This document shows positions 14,948-24,544 of a stretch of 49,009 nucleotides of DNA, one piece after another. The notes below the pieces were generated by a model. The model did no database searches and was not told the origin of the DNA. It was given only the letters and a program-made list of their open reading frames with translations. The stretch comes from JAGVXH01 sp043810285 (GTDB lineage: Archaea > Nanobdellota > Nanobdellia > Pacearchaeales > GW2011-AR1), in the NCBI GenBank assembly GCA_043810285.1, contig JBDROH010000019.1, positions 1 through 49,009 of the forward strand, written 5' to 3'. The position numbers were made by a program, and so were the translations under genes. Positions within the stretch are counted from its first letter, which is position 1; the number at the start of each line of letters is the position of its first letter.

Positions 14948-14960
14948 TATTTATATATTA
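14948..14960 (+). promoter_or_regulatory. Promoter of the pilin-like gene at 15012
   Basis: TATTTATATATTA lies about 58 nt before the ATG at 15012. A full Shine-Dalgarno AAGGAGG sits at 15001-15007. Unlike most genes here, this one should have a leader of roughly 30 nt with a strong ribosome-binding site, which suits a highly expressed structural protein. Confidence 0.55.
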
Positions 14961-15011
14961 ACTTTCATCTATTTAATTAGACAAAATTATTAATAACGAA
15001 AAGGAGGTAAA

Positions 15012-15443
15012 ATGAATAATAAAAAAGGACAGGCAGCTTTAGAGTTTTTAATGACTTATGGTTGGGCAATTCTTGCCGCTATTATAGTTATTGGTGCTTT
15101 AGGCTCATATTTCTACTTTAATCAAACAGGCTCTAGTTCTATATTTGTAAATGCGCCATTCTATGGTGTTGCATCCAGTGCATCAGAGGATACGGTAAAT
15201 TTAGAAATTATGAATAAAGGTGGAGAAACATTAAGTTCAGTAACTGTGAATATAACTGGGAAAGGTTGTACTCAAGATACGAGTTTTGATGGAACATCAA
15301 AAGCCGCACAGATTGTAACTCTAACTTGTACTGATGCAAATTCAGGGACTACTTTTTCAGGAGATGTAGTTATAACTTATCTAAGACCTGGAAGTTCACT
15401 TCCATTAACATCTACAGGATCAGTCTCAGCACCAGTAGCATAA
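15012..15443 (+). CDS. Pilin/archaellin-like protein with class III signal peptide
   Basis: 143 residues. The N-terminus NNKKGQAALEFLMTYGWAILAAIIVIG is a class III signal peptide: basic start, cleavage expected after KKG, then Gln-Ala and a Glu five residues into the hydrophobic helix. The remainder is Ser/Thr/Gly rich with two cysteines and is expected to form an extracellular beta domain. It probably is a major filament subunit: it has its own promoter and the strongest ribosome-binding site in the region. It lies at the far side of the assembly operon, convergent with the KaiC-like gene. Confidence 0.9.
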   Translation: MNNKKGQAALEFLMTYGWAILAAIIVIGALGSYFYFNQTGSSSIFVNAPFYGVASSASEDTVNLEIMNKGGETLSSVTVNITGKGCTQDTSFDGTSKAAQIVTLTCTDANSGTTFSGDVVITYLRPGSSLPLTSTGSVSAPVA

Positions 15444-15505
15444 ATTTATTTATTTATTTTTATTTTTCCTCTAATCGAGGAAGTTTTTAATAATGGCAAG
15501 GGTTA

Positions 15506-16369
15506 CTATGTAGATTTAAAACGATCTAACTTCCCAGAATAAGGTTTAGAAGAAAGTTCAATTCCAATGTTTTTACGAATACTATACGGAAAAATCTTTG
15601 TCGAATGTTTAGTTCCCCTCATTTTATAAACTTCTAGAAATCTTTCTCTCGTCCTATTCAACCTAGTAAAATAAAGAAAAATCAACGAATCAGCTTCGAA
15701 CTCAAGAACTCTTGAAGATTGCTTTTTGTCAATTAATGGGTCTCTCTCATAAACTAAAAGTGAGGTGCATGTCCAACCTTTAAGAAGAGAAAACAAACCT
15801 AATGCTTGCTCTCGCATTTCAACATCACGTTCAAACAGCATTACAAATGTAGTTATACTATCCATTACAATTCGCTGAACTTTCTTACTTAACACAATCA
15901 TCTCGATATCTCCTCCACCTTCATCTAACATCGTCTTTATCTTTCCAGGAGTATACGATAAAAAGAAAAACTTTCCGGACTTTTCATATTTTTCCAAATC
16001 CCACCCAAGCTCCAACATGTTTCTATAAAAATCTTTTTTCTTTTCCTCAAAAGCAACATATAACACACCCTCGCCTCGCCTTAAACCTTCCATCAAAAAC
16101 TGCATTGCAAAGATAGATTTTCCATTTCCGCTTCCCCCAACAATAAGATTCGTAGAATTTTTTTCAAATCCTCCGCCAATAATTTTATCTAAATTTTTAA
16201 TCCCTGTAGGAACTCTTTCAATACTCTTCTTTTTTGAATTTTTATGTAACCCCGCTTTATATTTAACGTTTTTAATTATTTCCTTGAATTTTTTAAAAGG
16301 TATTCGTTTAGATTGAATATTTCTCTTTACATCCACTTTTCTTTTCCTTGCCTTTTTTTTATTCGCCAT
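15506..16369 (-). CDS. KaiC/RecA-like ATPase of the pilus locus (ArlH/FlaH-like)
   Basis: 287 residues. A ~50-residue basic N-terminal arm precedes a single KaiC-type domain: TGIKNLDKIIGGGF, Walker A GGSGNGKS at about 78-85, VAFEEKK, and a Walker B-like RIVMDSITTF. It resembles ArlH/FlaH, which sits with the ATPase and platform protein in the archaellum motor. As the last gene of the minus-strand block (ATPase, two T2SSF proteins, then this one), a regulatory role in filament assembly is a reasonable inference. A TATA-like element lies about 25 nt upstream (TATAAAAAC near 16391-16399). Confidence 0.8.
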   Translation of the reverse strand: MANKKKARKRKVDVKRNIQSKRIPFKKFKEIIKNVKYKAGLHKNSKKKSIERVPTGIKNLDKIIGGGFEKNSTNLIVGGSGNGKSIFAMQFLMEGLRRGEGVLYVAFEEKKKDFYRNMLELGWDLEKYEKSGKFFFLSYTPGKIKTMLDEGGGDIEMIVLSKKVQRIVMDSITTFVMLFERDVEMREQALGLFSLLKGWTCTSLLVYERDPLIDKKQSSRVLEFEADSLIFLYFTRLNRTRERFLEVYKMRGTKHSTKIFPYSIRKNIGIELSSKPYSGKLDRFKST

Positions 16370-16404
16370 ATTTTCTTTTAATAAAACATCTATAAAAACT
16401 TATG

Positions 16405-17331
16405 CTAGCCCGTAAGACCTGTGATAACTCCAGATAATATTTTCCCTACTGCAAGGAAAATACTCAAACTTAAAATGAGCATTATTGGGAGATATCTTAA
16501 CCCTTCTTTTTCATTCCCCTTACCTACAAGTCCCAAAACAAGTGAAGCCATAATATTCATTACAATTATGAATACTATAGAAAAATAAAAAACAAAATCA
16601 ATAGATATATTTATCGTCGAGAAAGATACTGGAAGATTCTGGGGTAAAGATTCTAGACTAATGCCTCCCATAAGATTTGTCATAGTTTCAACTAAAATTC
16701 CTGAAAGCGAGAAGAGTCCTGGGGCAAAAATTGAGACTGCTAAAAATATAAATATAACATACATTAACACTTGAGAAGCAGCTTTCTTTTCGATAAACTC
16801 TCTTTGTCTCATATTTCTAGAAGTCTCTTCTAATAAAATTGCTAAATTCCCTCCTGCACGAATTCCAGAAAAAATTATCAGAAAAGTTTTCTCAACTTTT
16901 TCAGAACCAATTCTACTGGACATAAATTTTAATGCAAGCTCCACTGGTTTTCCCGTAGAAATATCTTTTCCCGTCCGGAGGATTTCTTCATCAAGAGGAG
17001 CGAATTCTGGTCGAGAACTCAAAAGGATAGCCCTATCTATTGTCATTCCAGCCCTTAGATTGCTCGCAACCAATTGTAAGAAGTCCGGAAAAACTCCTTC
17101 TATCTTTGTTATTCTGGCAGATTTCTTCAAGGAAGTCATAAACTTAAAAGTTAAAAACGCTACTGTAAACGCTACTGCAAAAACCACTCCTGCTGAAAGA
17201 AGATTTCCATAAATAGCAAACACAATCAGGCTAATAAGCATCGCAATTATTCCTGTAATTCCTACATTTTTTCTTTCAATCATAATCTCCTCCTTACTCA
17301 ATCTAATCTTAATCTTTTTTTCAAGACTCAT
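16405..17331 (-). CDS. Type II secretion system F-domain membrane protein (platform protein 2)
   Basis: 308 residues. Two membrane segments near the N-terminus (IIAMLISLIVFAIYG, VVFAVAFTVAFLTFKF), then a cytoplasmic T2SSF helical domain with FPDFLQLVASNLRAGMTIDRAILLS, then several membrane segments at the C-terminus. The domain is the TadC/ArlJ type. Its ATG overlaps the stop of the preceding platform gene (ATGA), so the two are made together and may form the equivalent of the two halves of an archaellum ArlJ protein. Confidence 0.88.
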   Translation of the reverse strand: MSLEKKIKIRLSKEEIMIERKNVGITGIIAMLISLIVFAIYGNLLSAGVVFAVAFTVAFLTFKFMTSLKKSARITKIEGVFPDFLQLVASNLRAGMTIDRAILLSSRPEFAPLDEEILRTGKDISTGKPVELALKFMSSRIGSEKVEKTFLIIFSGIRAGGNLAILLEETSRNMRQREFIEKKAASQVLMYVIFIFLAVSIFAPGLFSLSGILVETMTNLMGGISLESLPQNLPVSFSTINISIDFVFYFSIVFIIVMNIMASLVLGLVGKGNEKEGLRYLPIMLILSLSIFLAVGKILSGVITGLTG

Positions 17332-18209
17332 AATAAGCTCGGCCTCTTTGATTTAATTAAACCTAAAAAGATTATCTGAAAAACAAAAACAAAAACAAAA
17401 AGTCCAAGAAATATTCCCATCGTAAGATTTTCCTCAAGACCTATCATCGAGGCGATAACTGTAATGAAACTAACTGACAATGCAGGAACGATTACAGATG
17501 TTAACATATACATCATAACTAGTGGATTCAACTTATTCCCATAATTTTGAATCTGAATCATTTGTTCTTCGTTCAACATTTTTATATTCTCTCTTATAAT
17601 CATAGACATATCACTTCCAGCATTTAATCCGTTGCTGATTTGCCAAAGAGTTCGTTTAAATAAAACGGAATAGCTCCTTGCACTAATGTCTGCCAGAACC
17701 TCTGCTTCCGGTTCTCCTGAACCAATTTTCTTAACTACCTTCTTAAATTCAACACTTAACTCCCCATAATCAGAACCAGAGATATTGGTCAAAATATCAA
17801 ACAAGGGAATTCCAGAATCCAACTGAATTAAAATATCTTCTAACGCAAATATAAGATTCTTCTCAATATCTTTCTCCTTTTTAGAAACAAATACTCGTGG
17901 ATAAGCGAGCTGACTGAATGAGACAGATATCGCAAAGATAAAAGCAAGACCAAAACTTAAGATATAAAATAGATTTATACCTATAATCACAAAAATCGCA
18001 TTAAATAAAAAAAATAAAAACACAAATAAATTTACAAAAGATTTAAGGACAATTCCAAGATATTCTTCACGAGTTAAATTAACATCGACTCCTTTAAGGT
18101 ACTCTCCCAAGGAAGACTCTTTCTTATGTCTAAATCTCGAAGAAAAAAATTTCGCATTAGCCTTTAACCTTGTTATAGTGGAGGTTGTAAAAGGAATTAT
18201 AAATTTCAT
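17328..18209 (-). CDS. Type II secretion system F-domain membrane protein (platform protein 1)
   Basis: 293 residues. N-terminal soluble arm, two membrane helices at about 50-105, a T2SSF cytoplasmic domain with EKNLIFALEDILIQLDSGIPLFDILTNIS, and C-terminal membrane helices ending RPSLL. It is TadB/ArlJ-like and anchors the assembly ATPase at the membrane. It is followed by platform protein 2 with an ATGA overlap. About 90 bases separate it from the upstream ATPase gene. Confidence 0.88.
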   Translation of the reverse strand: MKFIIPFTTSTITRLKANAKFFSSRFRHKKESSLGEYLKGVDVNLTREEYLGIVLKSFVNLFVFLFFLFNAIFVIIGINLFYILSFGLAFIFAISVSFSQLAYPRVFVSKKEKDIEKNLIFALEDILIQLDSGIPLFDILTNISGSDYGELSVEFKKVVKKIGSGEPEAEVLADISARSYSVLFKRTLWQISNGLNAGSDMSMIIRENIKMLNEEQMIQIQNYGNKLNPLVMMYMLTSVIVPALSVSFITVIASMIGLEENLTMGIFLGLFVFVFVFQIIFLGLIKSKRPSLL

Positions 18210-18298
18210 TAGTGGAAATTTTTAGATTTTTGATCAGTAAGAACTGTTTCATTACATAATCTTGACCTAACTACCTCCGAGGTTTTAGTTATCATCTC

Positions 18299-19846
18299 TT
18301 AATTCTCCTCTTTAAACATCTTCACATTGTTTTGCCTAATCTCTTTAAGAAGGTTGTCTTTATTTGAATAATAATGATTCATTACTTTTCCAAAATTTTT
18401 CAAACTTCTTATTTTATTTTTCATCAACCAGGTTATGATATGCCTTTTTTCTTCAAGATTCTTTTCTAATTCTGCTTGAGTCATCCCTGTATTTTTTGAT
18501 ATCTCTTCAAAAAATCTTGAGCTTTCCGAATGCTTAATAATCTTATCAACTTCAGGAATCCATCTATAAATGATATTAGCTTCTGCTCTGTCTCCGCTAG
18601 TATTAAATTCAGCAACTTGAAATACTCGTCTTATTCCCTTCCGCCTATCCCTAAACATAACAACATTCAAATTTACTGCATTAAGAAGATTCGCAGGAAT
18701 ACTCAATGGAGGGTTTATCAGTCTGGAGATAGTTTCTGTCGCGGAATTTGCGTGCATTGTAGCATAAACCGAATGACCTGTATGCATTGCCTCAAACAAT
18801 ACCATCGCTTCTTCTTTCCGTCTCATCTCTCCCAAAACAATCCTGTCTGGCCTCATTCTCAGAGAATTAACAAGAAGATCAAGCATAGTAATCGCACCCT
18901 TTCCTTCCGGATTTGCACTTCGAGTGACCAAGGGAGTCCAATATAAAAATTCTGGAAGCATTAATTCTCGAGTATCTTCAACACTGATCACTCGATGATT
19001 TGGTGGGATAAAAGGCATACATGCATTAAGAAGAACTGTCTTTCCCGACGCTGTACCTCCAGAAATAATAACATTCATTTCATATTCTACTGCAAGCCAT
19101 AGCAGTGCCGCAACTCCTAAATCACAAGTTTTGTTCTCAATCAAATCAACAATAGTATACGGGTCTCTTGCGAATCTTCTAATAGTTATAGTATTTCCCT
19201 TAGTGCTAATAGGATAAAGCACGGCATTAACTCTATCTCCCGAAACTAAATGTGCATCAAGTAAAGGACTTAGAACTGTAATCTGTCTTCCAACTCTTCT
19301 TGCAGTAATATTTGAATAATTAATAATTTCATCTTCTCGATTTATAGTAAGATTTGTCGGAAGCCAACCATACTTTTTATGAAAAATCATTATAGGTTCT
19401 TTTGAAGATGGAATTACAATTTCTTCTAAATTAGAATCATTAATCAAAAACTCAATTTCTCCCAAACCCAACATATCCTGCATCAACTTATTAACGAGAA
19501 TTTTCTTGGTCTCCGGAGCAAGAGTAGGAATCTTTCTTTCAAGAAGATCTTCTGCCTCCTTCACGAATTTTTCCCTAATAGCATCAACAGCATTTGGGTC
19601 AACAATTTCTCTCATTCCTACCGTCGTAGCAGTAATTAAATCATTTCTAATATCCTCAAGCAAAACCTTCGTAGCAAGATTAATCTCTGGAACTTTTAGA
19701 TTATAAGTTGTTCTAGTTTCATCTTTTTTTATTTCAACATTTATATCGATTGACTTAGCTGAGGTTATTACATAACTCTCAAGAACCTCTTTCTTAAAAA
19801 AAATCTTCTCTTCCAACTTTTTAACTATATTAACTTTGCCTTTCAT
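18299..19846 (-). CDS. Type II/IV secretion ATPase (TadA/ArlI-like)
   Basis: 515 residues. An N-terminal domain to about residue 130 is followed by the N2 domain and a RecA-like motor: Walker A GGTASGKT at 263-270, Asp box VISVEDTRE at about 287-295, Walker B RIVLGEMR near 335-342, and His box AMHTGHSVYATMHA at about 353-366. All catalytic elements are intact. It powers polymerisation of type IV pilus-like filaments. It starts 4 bases after the upstream membrane/wHTH gene. Tad and archaellum ATPases share these motifs, so the precise subfamily needs a tree. Confidence 0.93.
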   Translation of the reverse strand: MKGKVNIVKKLEEKIFFKKEVLESYVITSAKSIDINVEIKKDETRTTYNLKVPEINLATKVLLEDIRNDLITATTVGMREIVDPNAVDAIREKFVKEAEDLLERKIPTLAPETKKILVNKLMQDMLGLGEIEFLINDSNLEEIVIPSSKEPIMIFHKKYGWLPTNLTINREDEIINYSNITARRVGRQITVLSPLLDAHLVSGDRVNAVLYPISTKGNTITIRRFARDPYTIVDLIENKTCDLGVAALLWLAVEYEMNVIISGGTASGKTVLLNACMPFIPPNHRVISVEDTRELMLPEFLYWTPLVTRSANPEGKGAITMLDLLVNSLRMRPDRIVLGEMRRKEEAMVLFEAMHTGHSVYATMHANSATETISRLINPPLSIPANLLNAVNLNVVMFRDRRKGIRRVFQVAEFNTSGDRAEANIIYRWIPEVDKIIKHSESSRFFEEISKNTGMTQAELEKNLEEKRHIITWLMKNKIRSLKNFGKVMNHYYSNKDNLLKEIRQNNVKMFKEEN

Positions 19847-19850
19847 TTAA

Positions 19851-20612
19851 TCACCGCTTTTTGGATTTCTTCTCAATCTTTTTTATTTTCTTAATCTTTT
19901 TATTCATTTTTCTAGCCCTTTTCTCAGCTTGTTTCCTAATCTTTAGAATTCTTTTCATATCTTTTTTAGAGATAACTTTCTTAACTGAAACAAATTCTTT
20001 ATGGGAAGAATTCTTAATCTCCTCTTCCACCTTTTTTTGCTCTACATTCTTTATTTTCATAACATTATCTTTAGATAAAGATTCATCTCGATTACCCTCC
20101 TCTAATAATCTCAAAACTGGTCGTCCAAACCCAGGGTAATCAATCATCGCAAGATCTCCATTTTCTAATATCTTGGACCACTCCAAAGCAATCTCTGGAT
20201 TAACCTTGAATACCTTTCCAATATCCCCTATGTCTATTTCCTTTTTATGTTTTAATATTTCATATAAAGTATCAAGGTCAGTTCTAGATTTAGTACTCTT
20301 TTTATTTATAAAATCATTCTTCAATAATTTTTTCTTCGATTTTAATTTTCTAACAATTATAAAAAAAGATATAACAATTACCAATAGCAAGAGGAATTGA
20401 AATGCTATAAATATCCTATGATTCACCGAACTCACCTCATAAAACCCTCCGATTGTTTCTCCAATAGAATTTCCCGATATAAGATTTATAGGATTCTCAA
20501 CTTGGTAAAGAAGATACGCACCATTGACTATAACTAAAAACACGACCATCCAAACTCCGGTAAAAACTATATCTCCTTCTTTTATCATTTTAGTAATATC
20601 CTCATAGTTCAT
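19851..20612 (-). CDS. Membrane protein with a winged-helix-like segment, first gene of the assembly operon
   Basis: 253 residues. Two membrane helices (about 16-36 and 70-90) enclose a short outer loop. The cytoplasmic part has a winged-helix-like stretch (LDTLYEILKHKKEIDIGDIGKVFKVNPEIALEWSKILENGDLA) and a very basic C-terminus of repeated Lys-Lys-Ile units. I do not recognise the family. As first gene of the minus-strand block it may be a scaffold for the ATPase. A TTTATAAAA element is centred about 25 nt upstream. Confidence 0.75.
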   Translation of the reverse strand: MNYEDITKMIKEGDIVFTGVWMVVFLVIVNGAYLLYQVENPINLISGNSIGETIGGFYEVSSVNHRIFIAFQFLLLLVIVISFFIIVRKLKSKKKLLKNDFINKKSTKSRTDLDTLYEILKHKKEIDIGDIGKVFKVNPEIALEWSKILENGDLAMIDYPGFGRPVLRLLEEGNRDESLSKDNVMKIKNVEQKKVEEEIKNSSHKEFVSVKKVISKKDMKRILKIRKQAEKRARKMNKKIKKIKKIEKKSKKR

Positions 20613-20696
20613 AAACTCTCAATTTTATAAAGATATTGTTTAATAAAATCAATAAGAACTTTTATTAATCTAATCTTCTAACTAGGCAGGTAAGAG

Positions 20697-21131
20697 ATGG
20701 TATCATTTAAAGAGAAAAATGCACAGTCAAGTATGGAGTTTTTAATCTTGATGGGATTTCTAACATTTGTTATAATTGGGATTTTAGGTATCGGGTATTC
20801 TTATAGTGGTACTACAAATGATAGAATCAAGTCAGGTCAAATTAATAGCTTCGCAAATAAGATTATATCGACTTCTGAAACGGTGTTTTATGCAGGAGAA
20901 CCCTCAAAAGCAACTATTTCTGTACGTCTTCCAGACGGAGTTCAAGATATAGAAATAATCAACGATACTCTCGTAATCACATACTATTTAGCAACAGGAC
21001 AAAATAAGATTTCTTTCTCAAGTAATGTTCCTATAGCTGAGAGCTCTACGGAAGAAATTTCTTCAGTTTCAGGTATAAAAAATTTGATTATTGTCGCTAA
21101 TTCAACTCACGCAGTAATATCTCAAAATTAA
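20697..21131 (+). CDS. Pilin-like protein, first gene of the minor-pilin operon
   Basis: 144 residues. The N-terminus KEKNAQSSMEFLILMGFLTFVIIGILGIG has the class III form: polar start, then Gln-Ser-Ser-Met-Glu-Phe and a long hydrophobic helix. The rest is a soluble Ser/Thr/Ile-rich extracellular part. It is the first of five consecutive plus-strand genes with pilin-type N-termini and diverges from the assembly operon across an 84-base promoter region. The next gene starts 1 base after its stop. Confidence 0.85.
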   Translation: MVSFKEKNAQSSMEFLILMGFLTFVIIGILGIGYSYSGTTNDRIKSGQINSFANKIISTSETVFYAGEPSKATISVRLPDGVQDIEIINDTLVITYYLATGQNKISFSSNVPIAESSTEEISSVSGIKNLIIVANSTHAVISQN

Positions 21132-21132
21132 A

Positions 21133-21528
21133 ATGGAGTACAAAAAAGCTCAAGTCAGCGTAGAGTTTATTATTATCCTTGGAACGGTCTTCTTTTTTGC
21201 TTCAATCTTTCTCTTAGTGATTCAAGAGAATATGAATGATAAAACATATCAAAGAGAGAATCTTTTGGTAAAAGAAATTGCATTAATAGTCCAGGACGAA
21301 ATCAACCTTGCACTTCAATCAGGAGACGGATACCTCAGAGAATTTGAACTCCCTCAAAAGGCTGGAAATATAGACTATGAAGCTAATATAGAATCAGGAA
21401 TTGTCTATATCAAAACAATAGATAATCGTCATGCACTAACTCTTCCAGTAGCCAATGTCGTAGGAGATGTAAACATAACAATGAATATAATTAAAAAAAT
21501 TGATGGAGTAATTTATCTTAACGCATGA
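21133..21528 (+). CDS. Pilin-like protein, second gene of the minor-pilin operon
   Basis: 131 residues. It starts MEYKKAQVSVEFIIILGTVFFFASIFLLVI: Lys-Lys-Ala then Gln-Val-Ser-Val-Glu-Phe and a hydrophobic helix, so a class III signal peptide. The mature part is predicted mixed helix/strand with no cysteines. Its stop overlaps the start of the next gene (ATGA). Probably a minor filament subunit or initiation pseudopilin; the exact role is not known. Confidence 0.85.
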   Translation: MEYKKAQVSVEFIIILGTVFFFASIFLLVIQENMNDKTYQRENLLVKEIALIVQDEINLALQSGDGYLREFELPQKAGNIDYEANIESGIVYIKTIDNRHALTLPVANVVGDVNITMNIIKKIDGVIYLNA

Positions 21529-22034
21529 GAATTGAAAAAGGAGGACAAATATGGGGTTTTGATATTTTAACAGGAATAGTACTCTTCTTAGTAGGGATAA
21601 TTGTGTTCTTTGTCTATTCTTTAAATCAACCTAGTGAAGCTCAAGATAATTTTGAATTCCTTTTTTATGATGGAAAAATTATCGCAGATAATTTAATGTC
21701 TTCAGGTTATCCCCTTGATTGGAACTCAAGTAATGTAATCACTTTAGGAATTAGTAGCGAAGATAAAATTAATGAAACCAAACTAGAAAGACTCTATGAA
21801 ATGATTTATACCGAAAATAACTATACACTCACAAAAACTTTATTTAACACACAGTACGACTATTATTTTTTCTTAGACCAAAATATGACAATCAATTCTA
21901 TAGAAGTCGAAGGAATCGGAAAGCCTGGAGTTACAAAAGATAATATAGATGCGAGAAATCTTATCAAGATAACTAGGTTTACCATTTATCAAAATAAAAC
22001 TACCTCACTTTATATTTACATATGGGAAGAATGA
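21525..22034 (+). CDS. Pilin-like protein, third gene of the minor-pilin operon
   Basis: 169 residues. N-terminus MRIEKGGQIWGFDILTGIVLFLVGIIVFFVYS: a Lys-Gly-Gly-Gln processing-like site and a hydrophobic helix with Asp where many pilins have Glu. The mature part is aromatic and acidic with several Asn-x-Thr/Ser sequons. It overlaps both neighbours by four bases (ATGA at each end), so all three products are probably translated in step. Confidence 0.82.
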   Translation: MRIEKGGQIWGFDILTGIVLFLVGIIVFFVYSLNQPSEAQDNFEFLFYDGKIIADNLMSSGYPLDWNSSNVITLGISSEDKINETKLERLYEMIYTENNYTLTKTLFNTQYDYYFFLDQNMTINSIEVEGIGKPGVTKDNIDARNLIKITRFTIYQNKTTSLYIYIWEE

Positions 22035-24544
22035 AAATAAAAGCTCAATTTTTTACGATAGATGCACTGATTGCGTTAATGATAATCTTGATAACAATTA
22101 TGATAGCATTGCCGATACTAAATCAGTCACAACAAGATTCTTCAGTTTCCAAAGATATTTTACAATCATTGGGTTCATTAAAAATTGGAGAACTTGATAA
22201 CAATTATTCAAGACAGCTAATAGATCAAGGATATATCTTGGATCCCGCTAAATCAGTCATAGACCAAATAGGTGAGTTTTATATAACCAACATAACTATC
22301 GCAGAAAGATTAAGTGAGGAGGTTTTGTCTTCGGTAAATCCTAATGAAAACATAGGAATATGGTATGGTAGCAAACTTCTAGCTTCTAAAAATATAACTC
22401 CTCTTGAAACCGCAGAAAATATTTTTACCGAAAGACAAGTAATTAGTGGAATAGGTGGGGGAGATGGAGTCACAGGATTCTCGGCAAGGGCATTTCTTTC
22501 AAGTAATGTCAGAACAAATTATATTTATTTTGGAGGTTACGTCGGAGAAGGAAATATAAGTGTATTAATTGATTATCAAGGAGGTATAAGTGCTGCAAAA
22601 ATAGAACTAGTTGTAAACAATGACTTTGAAGTTTACATCAATGGAGTAAGCTCTGGAAGCTTTTCAAAATCAGTAGATGATTTCACTCCAGTAGACTATA
22701 GTCTCAACACAACTAACTTTACCTCTGGACAAAATATTGTAGAAATAAAAGGTACCAACTTACATGTAACTGGAGGATTCATCAAAATTACTTATGACAG
22801 TTATGTTACTTATGAACAACCAACAAGATACTATTTCCCTGGAATATCTGGAATCATCAATCTTTATGACGGGTTTTATGTCCCTGGAAACCTAACTGGA
22901 TTAAGCATCTCAATTCATTTCAACAATTCCGTAGATACATTCCTAAACATTGGAGGTACACAAGTTTTCAACGGTTCCTCTGAAGGAGAAGTAATTACCA
23001 TAACAAACTTGACACTTGCCTCATTACTTAATTATACCGAGTTAAGCAAAAAAACCATTCCATTAAGATTCGGAATGGAAAATGTAAATTATGTTACAAA
23101 CAACACTCGAGACATTGATGTTTTTTCTGTTACAGATATATCTGGAAGTATGTTGCCAAGTTGTAGCGGAGTAAGTCCATGGTATTGTTGTTGGTTTAAA
23201 GACTGTAGTACTGAAGTGGGATGTGCAAGTTGTGGAGGAACTCTCGAAAATAAAATTCAAGATGCCAAGGACGCTAATAACCTATTTATTGATATGATTC
23301 TCAATGCTACAGGCAACAGAGTAGGATTATCTGCTTACTCAAGTAGTGCATTAGATTCAAACTATCATCCCCTCTCAAATAATAATGTTTCCCTAAAATC
23401 TGAAGTTGGTTCTTGGAGTGCAGACGGATTAACTTGTATTTGTTGTGGAATAAATAAAGCAGTCACAGGAATCTTAGCGGATTCAACAATAGATAAATTT
23501 CAATCTATTGTAATAATGAGTGATGGGGATGCAAATGTGCAATGTTCAGAACAAGGAACTGGAAATGCGAATCAAGATGCTATACAATCTGCTTGTGATG
23601 CTTACAACGACCACGGAATAAAAGTTTATACAATTGGATTTGGAGAAGCGGCTAATGTGCAAACCCTCACAAGTATGGCTTCCTGCGGTAACGGTAGTTT
23701 CTACAGCGCCATTGATAACTTAGCAGATATATATGAGAAAATCGCAACAGAATTAATAGAGACAGCATATTACGAACAAACTATTGAGGTTACGGGAGAT
23801 TTCTTTTCACAACTTTATCCCGACTCCTATATCGAATTTGACTATGCAAAAGAAAATCCCCCAATAGGGCTCATCACAACAATAGAAAAACCATTTTCAA
23901 CATCTGATGGAGGAACCTTTGACATACCAGAAAATTCTGTACCTTTAGAAGCAAATGTAATCTCTTATTCAGGACCTAAATGGACGAGCAACGTAAATCT
24001 AAACGGTAATAATATTTTTAACTTAAGTAGTTATGAAACAGAATTCCTAAAACTTGGAGACCCCTATACAATAAATATACCTCTATCACTTATTCAAAAC
24101 AACAATACCTTAGAATTAAACACCGGTCTCTCATCATCAAACACTAGCACAGGGTCAATTAGCAATAAGATTATTTACACAATATCTAAGAAGCTGGCAT
24201 CTTATACTTCCGTCTCAGCTACCGCCGAAGGATGTAGTTGGAGTGTCCAATTTAATGAGTATAATTTAACAATGTTAATTCCAAATGATTATCAAGGTTC
24301 TACAAATTGCAATTACGGAGATTCAAGCACCGAAGGAATATATTGCGGAATTTATTCTGAATGTGAGGGAGCAACTGATGCAGTACAAATCGCAGTTTAT
24401 AATATTTTCAAACTATTAGATTTCGATTCCGACGGTAAATTAGATGTAGATCTTTCTGAGGACGACCTACAGATTAGCACATCAAATTTAGAAGGAGTCC
24501 CCTTTCTTTTTTCAACGGAGGTACAAGTTAGAAAATGGTATTAG
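22031..24544 (+). CDS. Large pilin-like protein with von Willebrand A domain (candidate filament-tip adhesin)
   Basis: 837 residues from the ATG at 22031, chosen over the ATG at 22022 because it gives an ATGA overlap with the gene before. It begins MKIKAQFFTIDALIALMIILITIMIALPIL, a pilin-type helix. A beta-rich region follows, then a vWA domain whose MIDAS motif DISGS begins at Asp369; SAYSSS, MSDGDAN and TIGFGE are further vWA elements. Just after MIDAS comes an insertion with seven cysteines in about 25 residues, and more Cys pairs (CICC) follow, implying disulfides outside the cell. A C-terminal region has DFDSDGKLDVDLSEDD, a possible calcium loop. The layout recalls vWA tip adhesins of pili; the tip location is inference. 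Confidence 0.85.
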   Translation: MKIKAQFFTIDALIALMIILITIMIALPILNQSQQDSSVSKDILQSLGSLKIGELDNNYSRQLIDQGYILDPAKSVIDQIGEFYITNITIAERLSEEVLSSVNPNENIGIWYGSKLLASKNITPLETAENIFTERQVISGIGGGDGVTGFSARAFLSSNVRTNYIYFGGYVGEGNISVLIDYQGGISAAKIELVVNNDFEVYINGVSSGSFSKSVDDFTPVDYSLNTTNFTSGQNIVEIKGTNLHVTGGFIKITYDSYVTYEQPTRYYFPGISGIINLYDGFYVPGNLTGLSISIHFNNSVDTFLNIGGTQVFNGSSEGEVITITNLTLASLLNYTELSKKTIPLRFGMENVNYVTNNTRDIDVFSVTDISGSMLPSCSGVSPWYCCWFKDCSTEVGCASCGGTLENKIQDAKDANNLFIDMILNATGNRVGLSAYSSSALDSNYHPLSNNNVSLKSEVGSWSADGLTCICCGINKAVTGILADSTIDKFQSIVIMSDGDANVQCSEQGTGNANQDAIQSACDAYNDHGIKVYTIGFGEAANVQTLTSMASCGNGSFYSAIDNLADIYEKIATELIETAYYEQTIEVTGDFFSQLYPDSYIEFDYAKENPPIGLITTIEKPFSTSDGGTFDIPENSVPLEANVISYSGPKWTSNVNLNGNNIFNLSSYETEFLKLGDPYTINIPLSLIQNNNTLELNTGLSSSNTSTGSISNKIIYTISKKLASYTSVSATAEGCSWSVQFNEYNLTMLIPNDYQGSTNCNYGDSSTEGIYCGIYSECEGATDAVQIAVYNIFKLLDFDSDGKLDVDLSEDDLQISTSNLEGVPFLFSTEVQVRKWY

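Noticed and set aside
18530..18946. Plus-strand frame of 138 codons
   Set aside because: It is antisense to the conserved secretion ATPase gene, has no promoter or ribosome-binding site and shows no domain.
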